Assembly (NCBI RefSeq): GCF_016908465.1 | Contig: NZ_JAFBDY010000026.1 | Coordinates: forward strand, 1-45,765 | Reading direction: 5' to 3' | DNA from: Lysinibacillus composti | Lineage (GTDB): Bacteria > Bacillota > Bacilli > Bacillales_A > Planococcaceae | DNA: 45,765 bases | In this document: in pieces, positions 1 through 8,087 of the stretch | How the letters are laid out: every line of letters begins with the position of its first letter | Numbering within the stretch: the stretch's first letter is position 1 | Program-made: the position numbers and the translations under genes | The notes under the pieces: generated by a model | Databases searched by the model: none | What the model was told of the DNA's origin: nothing | What the model saw: the letters and a program-made list of their open reading frames with translations, nothing else

Positions 1-70
1 TCGCTCGACTTGCATGTATTAGGCACGCCGCCAGCGTTCGTCCTGAGCCAGGATCAAACTCTCCATAAAA
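1..70 (-). rRNA. rrs: 16S rRNA, 5' end only
   Basis: Read on the minus strand, this segment contains the universal 16S start, including the 27F primer site AGAGTTTGATCCTGGCTCAG, followed by the conserved helix that leads to TGCAAGTCGAGCG. Only about the first 70 nucleotides are present; the gene runs out of the left edge. The exact mature 5' end (about 69-70) is placed by analogy with Bacillus 16S. The rRNA operon points left, so replication probably also moves left here, since rrn operons are usually co-directional with the fork. Confidence 0.98.
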
Positions 71-218
71 GAAAATTTGATAAAGCTCAAATTTTTAGCT
101 GGCATCAATTTTGATGTCCAAAATTTTGTTTCTTACAATAGAAGAAACGTTTTCATTAACGTTTTGTTGTTCAGTTTTCAAGGTTCATTTCCACTATCGT
201 TTTACAGACAGGAATTAA
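71..218 (-). other. rRNA leader (16S upstream spacer)
   Basis: Transcribed leader between the promoter-proximal -10 box and 16S. On the minus strand it holds the ACCTTGAAAACTGAACA block typical of Bacillales rRNA leaders. It also has AT-rich inverted repeats that could form the RNase III processing stem with sequence downstream of 16S, outside the window. No coding potential is seen. Confidence 0.7.
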
Positions 219-247
219 ATTGTACAAAATAGTGAAATTCTTGTCAA
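219..247 (-). promoter_or_regulatory. rrn promoter, proximal
   Basis: Minus strand: TTGACA (242-247), a 17-nt spacer and TACAAT (219-224). This is a near-consensus sigma-A promoter and the strongest of the three in front of 16S. Confidence 0.85.
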
Positions 248-294
248 CAACTATTTTATAACAACCAACACCATATCTATGCGACAGGAATTTT

Positions 295-324
295 ATTATA
301 TCGCTATAACTTTTATATAGTCAA
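295..324 (-). promoter_or_regulatory. rrn promoter, middle
   Basis: Minus strand: TTGACT (319-324), an 18-nt spacer and TATAAT (295-300). The -10 box is perfect and the element lies in tandem with the proximal promoter. Confidence 0.75.
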
Positions 325-376
325 ACATTTTTTGAAAATTTATCAAAATATATAAGTTGTTTGCGACAGCTATATA

Positions 377-406
377 ATAATAGCACTATGTATAGTAAGA
401 CGTCAA
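377..406 (-). promoter_or_regulatory. rrn promoter, distal
   Basis: Minus strand: TTGACG (401-406), an 18-nt spacer and TATTAT (377-382). Its -10 box is weaker than in the other two. It completes a three-promoter array in front of the rRNA operon. Confidence 0.6.
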
Positions 407-659
407 CAATAAATATAAATTATTCTTTATTTTAGTTATTACCTCCTATCTACCGTTGAATAAGTGATTAAACCACTTTAAAAAGGTCTTCAATTTTTTC
501 ATATACTTAAAGATTTCCTCGAACAATAAGACAGGGTTTCTTCGCTGTCTTTTCTACCGACTAAAATATGCAATAACAATGATTGGAACCAAATCAATAA
601 CGCGCAACGGCACACTGTAATATGAACGAGATTTACATTGTTCACGTCCTTTTAAAAGT
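407..659. other. intergenic, rrn upstream region
   Basis: No gene is seen. A short inverted repeat, AAGACAG (528-534) with CTGTCTT (545-551) followed by T residues, could be a weak rightward terminator, but nothing obvious precedes it. The AT-rich part next to the distal rrn promoter could act as an UP element. Confidence 0.3.
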
Positions 660-690
660 AAAAAAATGCACAGGTACTATAACCTGCGCA
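660..690 (-). terminator. terminator of rpoN
   Basis: Minus strand: the stem GCGCAGGT/ACCTGTGC (682-689 with 668-675, one G-U type mismatch) is followed by a T run at 660-666. It lies 25 nt after the rpoN stop. Confidence 0.8.
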
Positions 691-714
691 CTTAAATACT
701 TATCTTTTAACTAT

Positions 715-2061
715 CTACTTACTATCTCTTGCTCGTTTAGTGGATTGTAAAAAACCAAGCTCTTCTCTATATTTAGCTACAGTTCTTCTTGCAATTTGGA
801 TTCCTTCTAATAATAATAGGTTTGAAATTTTTTGATCGGAATACGGCTTTTTCACATTTTCATTTTCAATAATTGCCTTAATTTTGTCTTTAATAGTTAT
901 GATCGATTCAACCGATCCAGATTCTGTTTTTACCCCGCGCATAAATAACGCTTTTAATGGAAAAACGCCTAGTGGGGTCTGTATATATTTATCACTAATC
1001 GCTCTACTAATGGTGGATTCATGTAATTCAACAATTTCTGCCACATCTTTTAACCGTAGTGGTTGCAACGCTTTTTTCCCTGATTGCAAAAATGGTTTCT
1101 GCTTTTCCAAAATAACTTTTGTTACTTTATAGAGGGTTTCATGTCGTTGTTCAATCCCTTTCATCAATAATAATGCGTCTGATAGTTTAGTCTTTAAATA
1201 GTCATTTGTTTCTGGATTAGCGTTAGCCCGTAACAATTCTTCATATTCCTTATTAATAGAGATCTTTGGTAAATACCGATCATTTATTTGAATAATATAC
1301 TCTCCATTAAATTCTTCAACAATCAAATCTGGAACAATATACTCTGTCTTTTCATCCTCTGTTTGAATAAGAGGATGAGGATTAAGTGTTTGAATATAGC
1401 TAAGTACACTTAACACTTCCTCCTCTGAAGTGTTAAATAGTTGTGCTAGAAAATCAAACCGTTGATCTGCCAAATCTTCTAAATGATTTTGAACTAAAGA
1501 GATTGATAGTTTCGGGGCATCTTCTTTTCTTTTTAGTTGTAACACTAGACATTCTAGAAGACTGCGAGCACCAATTCCAGCAGGATCAAAGCTTTGAAAA
1601 ATTTCTAGTAAATTTTCACATTGCGAAATGGGCAAATTAAAATAGTCCGCGACTTCCTCCACGTCACAATCTAAATACCCGTCACCATTTAGACTACGAA
1701 TATAGTAAAGAATCACTTCTTTTTCTACTCGTTCTAAATGCTTTTGCATTGCCAGTTGCTCCATTAAGAAAAGTTCTATTGATTCTTCCTTACTCGCAAC
1801 CTGCGTAAGTGGATCAAAGGATTCGTCCTCTGCGTTAGTGTATGAGTATAATTCCCCTTGATGTAAGCGTGCCATTTCAATCAAGATCTCTCTGTCATGC
1901 TGTTCATTAATTTCGATCAGAGAGTTTGCATTTGCTTCATCTCGAATATAGTTTTCTAGTTCTTGCATCGAGAATTTTAGAATACCCAACGCCTGTTTGA
2001 GTTGAGGTGCTAATGCCAGCTTAGTCTCCATTTTTTGTTGCAAATGCATCGATAAATCCAC
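715..2061 (-). CDS. rpoN: RNA polymerase sigma-54 factor (SigL/RpoN)
   Basis: Sigma-54 directs RNA polymerase to -24/-12 promoters and needs an AAA+ activator to open DNA. The 448-aa product has the glutamine-containing N-terminal activator-interaction segment (HLQQKM...APQLKQAL), a core-binding middle, and the C-terminal RpoN box ARRTVAKYRE (about residues 424-433) that reads the -24 element. Length fits Bacillus SigL (about 436 aa). I choose the GTG start at 2061: AGGAGG sits 7 nt upstream, whereas the in-frame ATG at 2079 has no ribosome site and the ATG at 2049 is too far from it. It follows rocR on the same strand after 100 bp with no clear terminator between them, so co-transcription is possible. 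It is terminated at 660-690. Confidence 0.96.
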   Translation of the reverse strand: MDLSMHLQQKMETKLALAPQLKQALGILKFSMQELENYIRDEANANSLIEINEQHDREILIEMARLHQGELYSYTNAEDESFDPLTQVASKEESIELFLMEQLAMQKHLERVEKEVILYYIRSLNGDGYLDCDVEEVADYFNLPISQCENLLEIFQSFDPAGIGARSLLECLVLQLKRKEDAPKLSISLVQNHLEDLADQRFDFLAQLFNTSEEEVLSVLSYIQTLNPHPLIQTEDEKTEYIVPDLIVEEFNGEYIIQINDRYLPKISINKEYEELLRANANPETNDYLKTKLSDALLLMKGIEQRHETLYKVTKVILEKQKPFLQSGKKALQPLRLKDVAEIVELHESTISRAISDKYIQTPLGVFPLKALFMRGVKTESGSVESIITIKDKIKAIIENENVKKPYSDQKISNLLLLEGIQIARRTVAKYREELGFLQSTKRARDSK

Positions 2062-2161
2062 AAATACACCTCCTACCATTTAGAAAAATATATTGTTGCA
2101 AGTGTAAATTAGCAGCTTCAAAATTCACGCTTCGGTAGCTAAATTTTGATTCTAACAAAAT

Positions 2162-3556
2162 CTATTTAACATAAATATCAAGACGTTTCATTCGATACTG
2201 CAAGCTTTGACGACTGATTCCTAAGGCAGCAGCTGTATTGGTAATATGATTTTTATGCAATTGCAAGTAATGTTCAATTAATTTCTTCTCAAAATGCGTT
2301 AACTGGTCAGATAAATTTGTCTGGTTGTCTATAGTTGAAACAACTGCAAAATCTGGCGTCACCACAGTCTGATTCACATCAATTTTTTTCCGATACTGAT
2401 AGGGTAAATGGTAAAACTCAATAATTTGTTCGTAATTGATTAAGTTCATCGATGCTTCAATAACATGTTCTAGCTCACGAATATTTCCTGGCCAGCTCTG
2501 GGTTTCAAAAAATTCCTTCACTTCATCAGAAACGCCTTTTACATTTAATTTAAATAATTGGTTATACTTTTGAATAAATTCATCTACCAATAACGGAATA
2601 TCCCCCACCCGTTCCCTTAATGGCGGAATAAACAAAGTAACAACTGCTAAACGGTAATATAAGTCTTTTCGTAAACGATTGTTTGCCACCGCATCGATTG
2701 GGTCTTCGTTCACTGTAGCAATAACACGAACATCAATGGCTATTTCTTGTGTCCCACCAATTCTACGTACTTTACGTTCTTGAAGAACCCGTAATAATTT
2801 TGCTTGAAGTGCAATATTTAAAGAGTTTAATTCATCTAATAATAACGTTCCACCTTGTGCCTGTTCAAATAATCCCGGGCTATCGATTGCACCAGTAAAC
2901 GCACCTTTTGTTGTTCCAAACAATATCCCTTCAATTAATGAATCTGGTAATGCCGCGCAGTTTTGGGTAATGAATGGGGCATTTGCTCTCTCACTTTCGG
3001 CATGAATACTTTGTGCAAATAGCTCTTTACCTGTTCCGGTTTCACCAATAATTAACACACTCGAATTCGTTCGAGTTGCCCTTTTCGCCAAGCTTATGAC
3101 CTCTCGAATTTCATTACTGTTACCAATAATATGTTCAAATGTGAAATCTGTTTTAGTTTGAGTTCTTTTTTGACGCATTAGGCGTTCCATCTTCGTAACG
3201 TCCGTTGACAACTCAACAGCAGCATAAATTTTATTATCTAGTACTAGCGGGAAGGTATGATTAACCGTTGTAATTTCTACACCTTTATTATTAAAGTATG
3301 TTTGTTTTACATTAACAATTTCTTCACCATGTTCTAGTGACTTTAATAAAGTACTACTTTGATTTTCTTGAAACTTAAATACTTCCCGAACATCTTTATG
3401 TAGGACATCTTCTTTATCCATCGCTTCCATGTCCCGCATTTTATTATTATAAATGATGGTTTTCCCTTCGCGATCAACTGCGTGAATACCAACGCCAACA
3501 CGTTCTACGATTTCTTCATATAATTTCTTCATAATTGATTGCTGTTTGTGACTCAA
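2162..3556 (-). CDS. rocR: sigma-54-dependent activator RocR (arginine/ornithine catabolism)
   Basis: Bacterial enhancer-binding protein that activates roc genes with sigma-54, in B. subtilis in response to ornithine or citrulline. The 464-aa sequence has an N-terminal PAS domain (about 13-120), an AAA+ domain with Walker A GETGTGKE (171-178), the sigma-54 contact loop GAFTGA (218-223) and Walker B GGTLLLDE, and a Fis-type helix-turn-helix at the C-terminus (ALGISRQSLQYRMKRL). It aligns along its whole length with my memory of B. subtilis RocR (461 aa). The start is TTG, with GAGGTGATG 9 nt upstream; an internal ATG at codon 9 lacks a site. It is divergent from rocD, and the shared intergenic region carries the expected binding sites. 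One of these lies inside rocR's own candidate promoter, which suggests autorepression. Confidence 0.95.
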   Translation of the reverse strand: MSHKQQSIMKKLYEEIVERVGVGIHAVDREGKTIIYNNKMRDMEAMDKEDVLHKDVREVFKFQENQSSTLLKSLEHGEEIVNVKQTYFNNKGVEITTVNHTFPLVLDNKIYAAVELSTDVTKMERLMRQKRTQTKTDFTFEHIIGNSNEIREVISLAKRATRTNSSVLIIGETGTGKELFAQSIHAESERANAPFITQNCAALPDSLIEGILFGTTKGAFTGAIDSPGLFEQAQGGTLLLDELNSLNIALQAKLLRVLQERKVRRIGGTQEIAIDVRVIATVNEDPIDAVANNRLRKDLYYRLAVVTLFIPPLRERVGDIPLLVDEFIQKYNQLFKLNVKGVSDEVKEFFETQSWPGNIRELEHVIEASMNLINYEQIIEFYHLPYQYRKKIDVNQTVVTPDFAVVSTIDNQTNLSDQLTHFEKKLIEHYLQLHKNHITNTAAALGISRQSLQYRMKRLDIYVK

Positions 3557-3583
3557 ATATCATCACCTCTATCGCTATCATAC

Positions 3584-3600
3584 CGCAAAATTTTTTGGCG
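3584..3600. promoter_or_regulatory. RocR-type palindrome 1 (UAS)
   Basis: CGCAAAATTTTTTGGCG: inverted half-sites CGCAAA and TTGGCG (one mismatch) around 5 bp. It resembles the GCAAAA-N-TTTTGC sites bound by RocR in B. subtilis. It falls between a candidate -10 for rocR (TATGAT on the minus strand, 3577-3582) and its -35 position. Confidence 0.75.
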
Positions 3601-3626
3601 AAACAGTGGGAATTAAAAAATTTTTG

Positions 3627-3643
3627 CGCAAATTTATTTTGCG
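3627..3643. promoter_or_regulatory. RocR-type palindrome 2 (UAS)
   Basis: CGCAAATTTATTTTGCG: perfect half-sites CGCAAA/TTTGCG around 5 bp. Its centre is 43 bp (about four helical turns) from the centre of palindrome 1, and about 49 bp upstream of the rocD -24 element. Confidence 0.8.
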
Positions 3644-3680
3644 TTATATGTACAATCATTCATTTAACCACGTTTAAAAG

Positions 3681-3697
3681 TTGGCATATAAATTGCT
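3681..3697 (+). promoter_or_regulatory. sigma-54 (-24/-12) promoter of rocD
   Basis: TTGGCATATAAATTGCT has GG at 3683-3684 and GC at 3695-3696, 12 bp apart as required for sigma-54. Transcription should begin near 3707, giving a leader of about 115 nt before rocD. Confidence 0.92.
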
Positions 3698-3821
3698 TAT
3701 ATAATAGTGAGTAAGAAAGTTGCTCTACATTAGGTGAAGTGAAACTATATTGTGAGAAGACTTGCGTCATACACTGTAAAAGTAAGTCGCTTATGAATGG
3801 AATATTAAGGAGGAATTTACT

Positions 3822-5027
3822 ATGACTAAGACTAATACAAAAACAGCTAAGGTAATTGAAAAAACAGAAACTTTTGGTGCACATAACTATCATCCACTAC
3901 CAATCGTAGTTGAACGTGGTGAAGGTGTTTGGGTTTATGATCCAGAAGGTAACAAATATATGGATATGCTTTCTGCGTATTCTGCACTTAATCAAGGTCA
4001 CCGTCATCCAAAAATTATTCAAGCTTTAAAAGATCAAGCAGATAAAGTTACTTTAACTTCTCGTGCATTCCACAATGACCAACTTGGTCCATGGTATGAA
4101 AAATTAACACAAATGACAGGCAAAAATATGGTACTACCTATGAATACTGGTGCCGAAGCTGTTGAATCTGCAATTAAAGTGGCACGTCGTTGGGCATACG
4201 AAGTAAAAGGCGTTGAGGATAATAAAGCCGAAATCATTGGCTGTAATGGAAATTTCCACGGACGTACAATGGGTGCTGTTTCTTTATCTTCTGAAAAAGA
4301 GTATCAACGTGGATTTGGACCAATTTTACCTGGTTTCAAACTAATTCCATACGGTGATGCACAAGCGTTAAGAGAAGCAATTACGCCTAATACTGCTGCG
4401 TTCATCGTAGAACCAATTCAAGGTGAAGCTGGAATTGTTATTCCGGAAGAAGGATTCTTAAAAGCAGCTGAACAAATTTGTAAAGAAAACAACGTTCTAT
4501 TCATTACTGATGAAATTCAAACTGGTTTAGCACGTACTGGAAAAATGTTTGCTCATCAATGGGAGAATGTAACACCTGATGTGATCATCCTTGGTAAAGC
4601 ACTTGGCGGTGGCGTATTCCCAATTTCTGCAGTAGTAGCTAACAACGATATCCTTGGTGTCTTAAACCCAGGTTCTCACGGTTCTACTTTCGGTGGTAAC
4701 CCACTTGCTTGTGCTGTTTCATTAGCTTCACTTGAAGTGTTAGAAGATGAAAACCTAACTGAACGTTCACTTGAATTAGGTGAATACTTCCAAGAGCAAT
4801 TACGTTCAATTAACCACCCATCCATTAAAGAAGTTCGTGGTAGAGGTCTATTCATCGGTGTTGAATTAAATGAACCAGCTCGTAAGTATTGTGAACAATT
4901 AATGGGATTAGGCCTATTATGTAAAGAAACACATGACTTTGTTATTCGTTTTGCTCCTCCATTAATTATCTCTAAGGAAGAGCTTGATTGGGCATTAGAA
5001 AAAATCAAATCTGTTTTTGAAGCTTAA
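3822..5027 (+). CDS. rocD: ornithine aminotransferase RocD
   Basis: Pyridoxal-phosphate enzyme that moves the delta-amino group of L-ornithine to 2-oxoglutarate, giving glutamate semialdehyde (pyrroline-5-carboxylate) and glutamate in the arginine degradation pathway. The 401-aa class III aminotransferase shows the family markers: an N-terminal HNYHPLPIV segment, NTGAEAVE for cofactor phosphate, FITDEIQTG (cofactor Asp) and ILGKALGGG (Schiff-base Lys). AAGGAGG precedes the ATG by 7-8 nt. Its sigma-54 promoter, paired RocR sites and the rocR-rpoN genes next door make arginine/ornithine-induced expression very likely. No rocE, rocF or rocA lies beside it here, so the pathway genes are split, unlike the rocDEF operon of B. 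subtilis. A strong terminator follows. Confidence 0.97.
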   Translation: MTKTNTKTAKVIEKTETFGAHNYHPLPIVVERGEGVWVYDPEGNKYMDMLSAYSALNQGHRHPKIIQALKDQADKVTLTSRAFHNDQLGPWYEKLTQMTGKNMVLPMNTGAEAVESAIKVARRWAYEVKGVEDNKAEIIGCNGNFHGRTMGAVSLSSEKEYQRGFGPILPGFKLIPYGDAQALREAITPNTAAFIVEPIQGEAGIVIPEEGFLKAAEQICKENNVLFITDEIQTGLARTGKMFAHQWENVTPDVIILGKALGGGVFPISAVVANNDILGVLNPGSHGSTFGGNPLACAVSLASLEVLEDENLTERSLELGEYFQEQLRSINHPSIKEVRGRGLFIGVELNEPARKYCEQLMGLGLLCKETHDFVIRFAPPLIISKEELDWALEKIKSVFEA

Positions 5028-5084
5028 TTAATCTTAAGACACGTTGAATTTAAAGCTTATTTAAACCTATTTATATAATTTTGA

Positions 5085-5137
5085 GGTTATTCAGTTTGCC
5101 ATTACTCCCTCTTGGCAAATTGAATAGCCCTTTTTTT
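5085..5137 (+). terminator. terminator of rocD
   Basis: A 17-bp stem (5085-5101 with 5113-5129, two mismatches) is followed by seven T at 5131-5137. The rest of the rocD-ypsA gap (5138-5346) shows no gene. Confidence 0.92.
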
Positions 5138-5346
5138 ACCTTTATAGCGTGGGCAGTGTGAGTGCTAGGGGTTACGAAGTAAGTTTATTTGCTTTATGAG
5201 CACTGTAATCTGTTTTTTGAATCCCTCCCCATTACGAGCATTTACTAAGGTAGTATCCTACTAGATAAGAATCACTTCTCTCCGTGGATTTTTCTGTTCT
5301 GAAAAAGTTATAGTTAACATATAATACTTGTCAAAGGAGTTAGACA

Positions 5347-5904
5347 ATGATTCAAACTATTTTTGTAACAGGATATAAACCACATGAATTAGGTATTTTC
5401 AATAATAGTCACCCCGGAATCCCTATCATTAAAAAGGCATTAGAAAACGAATTCCGCACACTTTTAGATGATGGACTTGAGTGGATCGTTATAAGCGGGC
5501 AATTAGGGGTTGAAACATGGGCAGCTGAAGTGGTTATAGAGATGAAGCGTGAATATCCTAATTTAAAGTATTCAATTATTACCCCCTTCCTTGATCAAGA
5601 AAAAAATTGGAATGAACAAAAGCAACAGACCTATTATCTTATTAAATCTCAAGCAGACTTTGTGACAAGTGTTACTAAGCGCCCTTACGAAGCACCTTGG
5701 CAGTTTATCGAGAAAGATAAATTTATTATCCAAAATACCGACGCTATATTACTCGTATATGATGAAGAAAACGAGGGCTCCCCTAAATACGTACTACGCA
5801 CAGCCGAAAAATACGCTGATCAACATAATTATGAAATTATGAAAATTAACGCTTATGATTTACAAGTTGTCGCAGAAGAGATGCAAAGAGACACTTGGGA
5901 ATAA
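5347..5904 (+). CDS. ypsA: YpsA family protein (DUF1273, SLOG superfamily)
   Basis: The 185-aa protein matches B. subtilis YpsA (about 180 aa) from end to end: VTGYKPHELGIF at the N-terminus, WIVISGQLGVETWAAE in the Rossmann-like nucleotide-binding core, and DAILLVYDEENEGSPKY near the C-terminus. SLOG proteins are thought to bind nucleotide-derived ligands. In B. subtilis and Staphylococcus, YpsA has been linked to cell division and oxidative stress, but its ligand is unknown. AAAGGAG sits 7 nt before the ATG. The usual neighbour gpsB (ypsB) is not next to it here, so no operon can be inferred. It is single on the plus strand. Family assignment is firm; molecular function is open. Confidence 0.93.
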   Translation: MIQTIFVTGYKPHELGIFNNSHPGIPIIKKALENEFRTLLDDGLEWIVISGQLGVETWAAEVVIEMKREYPNLKYSIITPFLDQEKNWNEQKQQTYYLIKSQADFVTSVTKRPYEAPWQFIEKDKFIIQNTDAILLVYDEENEGSPKYVLRTAEKYADQHNYEIMKINAYDLQVVAEEMQRDTWE

Positions 5905-6012
5905 TAAGCAAATACTCTTTGCAGTTACTGTACCTGTCGTAATTTCTTTGGTAAAAATAGCAAAGCTATAAAAAATTTTTAAAAAATATTTACAAAATAT
6001 TTACTAAATTTT

Positions 6013-6041
6013 CTGACTTTTAACAATTCATTTGTTATAAT
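6013..6041 (+). promoter_or_regulatory. promoter of the small orphan gene at 6090
   Basis: CTGACT (6013-6018), a 17-nt spacer and TATAAT (6036-6041), about 48 bp before the start codon. Confidence 0.55.
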
Positions 6042-6089
6042 ATATCAAATGGTCATTGTACCTAACACTAACATAAGGAGATGATGTTT

Positions 6090-6398
6090 ATGAGCAACTT
6101 GAAAATGGTAGTGGAGTCAACACCAATTAACGTTTCACACGATACGTACAGAAGAGAATGTCGCTATACACGAGGTCTTCATATTCCTCTACAGGACTTC
6201 CAAAGCATTCTAGAAAATATGTGTCCGGAAATAAAATTGTACTTTGATTTTCATAACCCCGGAAAACAAATTCAACAAGGAACATACCTAAATGGTCACT
6301 CAGGTTTAGCCAAATCAATTAAGAACTACTATGAACAACTTAAAAACGACTTAGACCGTTTTTATAATGGACAAGATTTTTACGTAAAAATCATTTAA
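6090..6398 (+). CDS. small protein of unknown function (102 aa)
   Basis: I do not recognise this family. The 102-aa product is soluble, without signal peptide or membrane segment. It has an early HDTYRRECRYTRG stretch rich in Arg and Tyr, a middle IKLYFDFHNPGKQ segment that could be a beta strand and turn, and a helical C-terminal half (LAKSIKNYYEQLKNDLDRFY). Three ATGs cluster at the start; AAGGAG is 9 nt before the third (6090), so I use that one. It has its own promoter (6013-6041). A long hairpin separates it from the convergent sulfur genes. The good ribosome site and promoter argue that it is a real gene. Confidence 0.75.
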   Translation: MSNLKMVVESTPINVSHDTYRRECRYTRGLHIPLQDFQSILENMCPEIKLYFDFHNPGKQIQQGTYLNGHSGLAKSIKNYYEQLKNDLDRFYNGQDFYVKII

Positions 6399-6430
6399 TA
6401 ACTAGAGGTGAAACCTAAGGTGAATACCGT

Positions 6431-6489
6431 AAAAAAACACCGCTTGTTGGTAAGCAAAGTCTATTTTGCTTAACGCACAAGCGGTGTTT
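6431..6489 (-). terminator. terminator of the tusA-tsuA operon
   Basis: A long hairpin has outer arms AAACACCGCTTGT (6435-6447) and ACAAGCGGTGTTT (6477-6489) and an inner stem of TAAGCAAA/TTTTGCTTA. On the minus strand the T run at 6431-6437 follows directly. It also separates the convergent gene at 6090. Confidence 0.88.
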
Positions 6490-6499
6490 AATAATTCTC

Positions 6500-6724
6500 T
6501 TATTTTTTTTGAATTGTAATTGTCCACGCCGCTTCGTCTGTTTGTTCGAACTCTGTTACAGTATGACCAGCTTCTGCAGCCCAACGCGGAATTGATTCTG
6601 TCCCTTGTGTACAGTCAAATTCAACAACTAATTCGTCTCCTGAATTTAATTCTTCTATTGCCTGTTGCGCTTCAATTAACGGAAATGGACAAACCATTCC
6701 TAATACTTCTAATTTCTTTTGCAT
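6500..6724 (-). CDS. TusA-like sulfur carrier protein (YeeD type)
   Basis: The 74-aa protein of the TusA/SirA family carries sulfur as a cysteine persulfide. The CPxP signature is present as CPFP, with active Cys12, followed by the expected LIEAQQAIEEL helix and the beta-alpha C-terminal part. GGGAGG lies 8 nt before the ATG. It begins 21 bp after the YeeE/TsuA-type membrane protein gene on the same strand. In this pairing (yeeE-yeeD) the TusA-like protein receives thiosulfate-derived sulfur or protects the transporter. It is therefore more likely a partner for thiosulfate uptake than a tRNA thiolation factor. The operon ends at the hairpin at 6431-6489. Confidence 0.9.
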   Translation of the reverse strand: MQKKLEVLGMVCPFPLIEAQQAIEELNSGDELVVEFDCTQGTESIPRWAAEAGHTVTEFEQTDEAAWTITIQKK

Positions 6725-6745
6725 TTTAAAATCCTCCCAGATCTA

Positions 6746-7819
6746 TTAAGCAGTTGTTACTTCTTGTTTTAGTTTCGCAGCTTTTGCCTTTTGTCGTGGT
6801 CGAACAAAAACAAAATAAGATGCTGTCCATGTACCTAAGATCATAAACACTAGCCCTATCCAACCTTGCCAAGTCATCATTGCAGTCATTACCAAGCCAT
6901 TTCCGATTGAACAGCCTCCTGCAAGTGTCGCGCCAAATCCCATCAAATTACCACCAATAAAACTATTAATTCCAGTTTTCACATCCGGCATTCTGAAACG
7001 AAACTCTTTGCTTGCTTTTGCTGCGATCAATGAGCCACTAAAAATACCAACTACTAAAAATACACCCCAGTTTAAGAATCTTTGATCGCCTGTTGTTAAA
7101 TACTGAAGGATATTAGCTGATGGCGTTGTAATTCCTAATCCAAAAACTCGACCAGTTGCAGCACTTAATGGCCATGCGATTAACGCAATTATTCCAATTA
7201 AAGTTGCCGTTACAAATGGATGCCAACGCTTTTCGAATAATAGATGTGATAAACCTGTACGCTTAGCTTTTAATTTAGGAATAGCTACTTTCGGTTTTGT
7301 TAATTGTTTATAAATGATAAATAGTACAACAGCAACAAAAGGAATTATAATAAACCAGTGATTAATTCCAAATGTTTCTGCTATTGAATTTGTTGGCAAT
7401 ACAGAACTTGTTTGCATTTGTTGGTTTAATGGTCCAAATACACCTGTACGCATCATTGTGCTCATTAACATATACCCAGCTAATGCAATCCAACTACCAA
7501 TTAAACCCTCTCCTGCACGATACCAAGTGCCCGTTGCACAACCCCCTGCTAAAATGATTCCAATACCAAAAATAAAAGAACCAACAATTACTGACAGAAT
7601 AGGTAATGCACCAGCAGAATACTCAAATACACCTAAGTCTATAAGTAAAAACACACCGACACTTTGAACTGCAATCGCTATTAGTAACGCATAAAACATA
7701 CGGTTATCCTTCGCTAAATACATATCACGGAAGCCACCAGTTAAACAGAAACGACCTCTTTGCATGACAAAGCCTAATAACGCTCCACAAAGTAATCCCG
7801 TTATGATCATATATATCAA
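6746..7819 (-). CDS. YeeE/YedE family transporter (TsuA-like thiosulfate importer)
   Basis: Polytopic membrane protein of about 357 aa with two homologous halves. Each half has the conserved Cys/Gly motifs of thiosulfate transporters: GRFCLTGGFRDMY and GGCATGTWYRAGEG in the first, GGCSIGNG in the second. In TsuA these cysteines line the path and relay thiosulfate by transient S-H-S contacts. About nine to ten hydrophobic segments are visible. The start is uncertain: GTG at 7828 overlaps the ribosome site AAGGAA, so I prefer the TTG at 7819, 9 nt downstream of it; ATG at 7810 is also possible. It is co-transcribed with the downstream TusA-like gene. A promoter with a palindrome in its spacer lies at 7864-7893. 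Confidence 0.9.
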   Translation of the reverse strand: MIYMIITGLLCGALLGFVMQRGRFCLTGGFRDMYLAKDNRMFYALLIAIAVQSVGVFLLIDLGVFEYSAGALPILSVIVGSFIFGIGIILAGGCATGTWYRAGEGLIGSWIALAGYMLMSTMMRTGVFGPLNQQMQTSSVLPTNSIAETFGINHWFIIIPFVAVVLFIIYKQLTKPKVAIPKLKAKRTGLSHLLFEKRWHPFVTATLIGIIALIAWPLSAATGRVFGLGITTPSANILQYLTTGDQRFLNWGVFLVVGIFSGSLIAAKASKEFRFRMPDVKTGINSFIGGNLMGFGATLAGGCSIGNGLVMTAMMTWQGWIGLVFMILGTWTASYFVFVRPRQKAKAAKLKQEVTTA

Positions 7820-7863
7820 AATTTTCACTTCCTTTTTAAATTCTTATAAAAAACAGTAAGAAC

Positions 7864-7893
7864 ATAATACCTTGTATTCCACTAGGAATGCAA
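7864..7893 (-). promoter_or_regulatory. promoter of the tsuA-tusA operon with palindromic operator
   Basis: Minus strand: TTGCAT (7888-7893), an 18-nt spacer and TATTAT (7864-7869). The spacer holds the perfect inverted repeat ATTCC-N4-GGAAT (7876-7889), placed where a repressor would block polymerase. The cognate regulator is not identifiable here. The rest of 7829-8087 shows no gene. Confidence 0.55.
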
Positions 7894-8087
7894 TGGTTAT
7901 TTTTTCATATTTTATTAATACGTTGATATATTGTAATAATCCATTTTCTTTACACTTTAAAAGATTGACTTTATTCAATTTTAATAATGACTAAAATCAG
8001 CTTTTACGAATAAACAAAGGCAATGGCATACTATAATTTTTACTGGTGGGTATAATTAGCCTATACAGACACAAAGGAGTTGTAGAG

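Noticed and set aside
3660..3893. 77-codon open frame on the minus strand across the rocD promoter
   Set aside because: Overlaps the sigma-54 promoter and rocD start; no ribosome site; hydrophobic composition is by chance.
4676..5008. 110-codon open frame antisense to rocD
   Set aside because: Opposite a conserved aminotransferase and no ribosome site.
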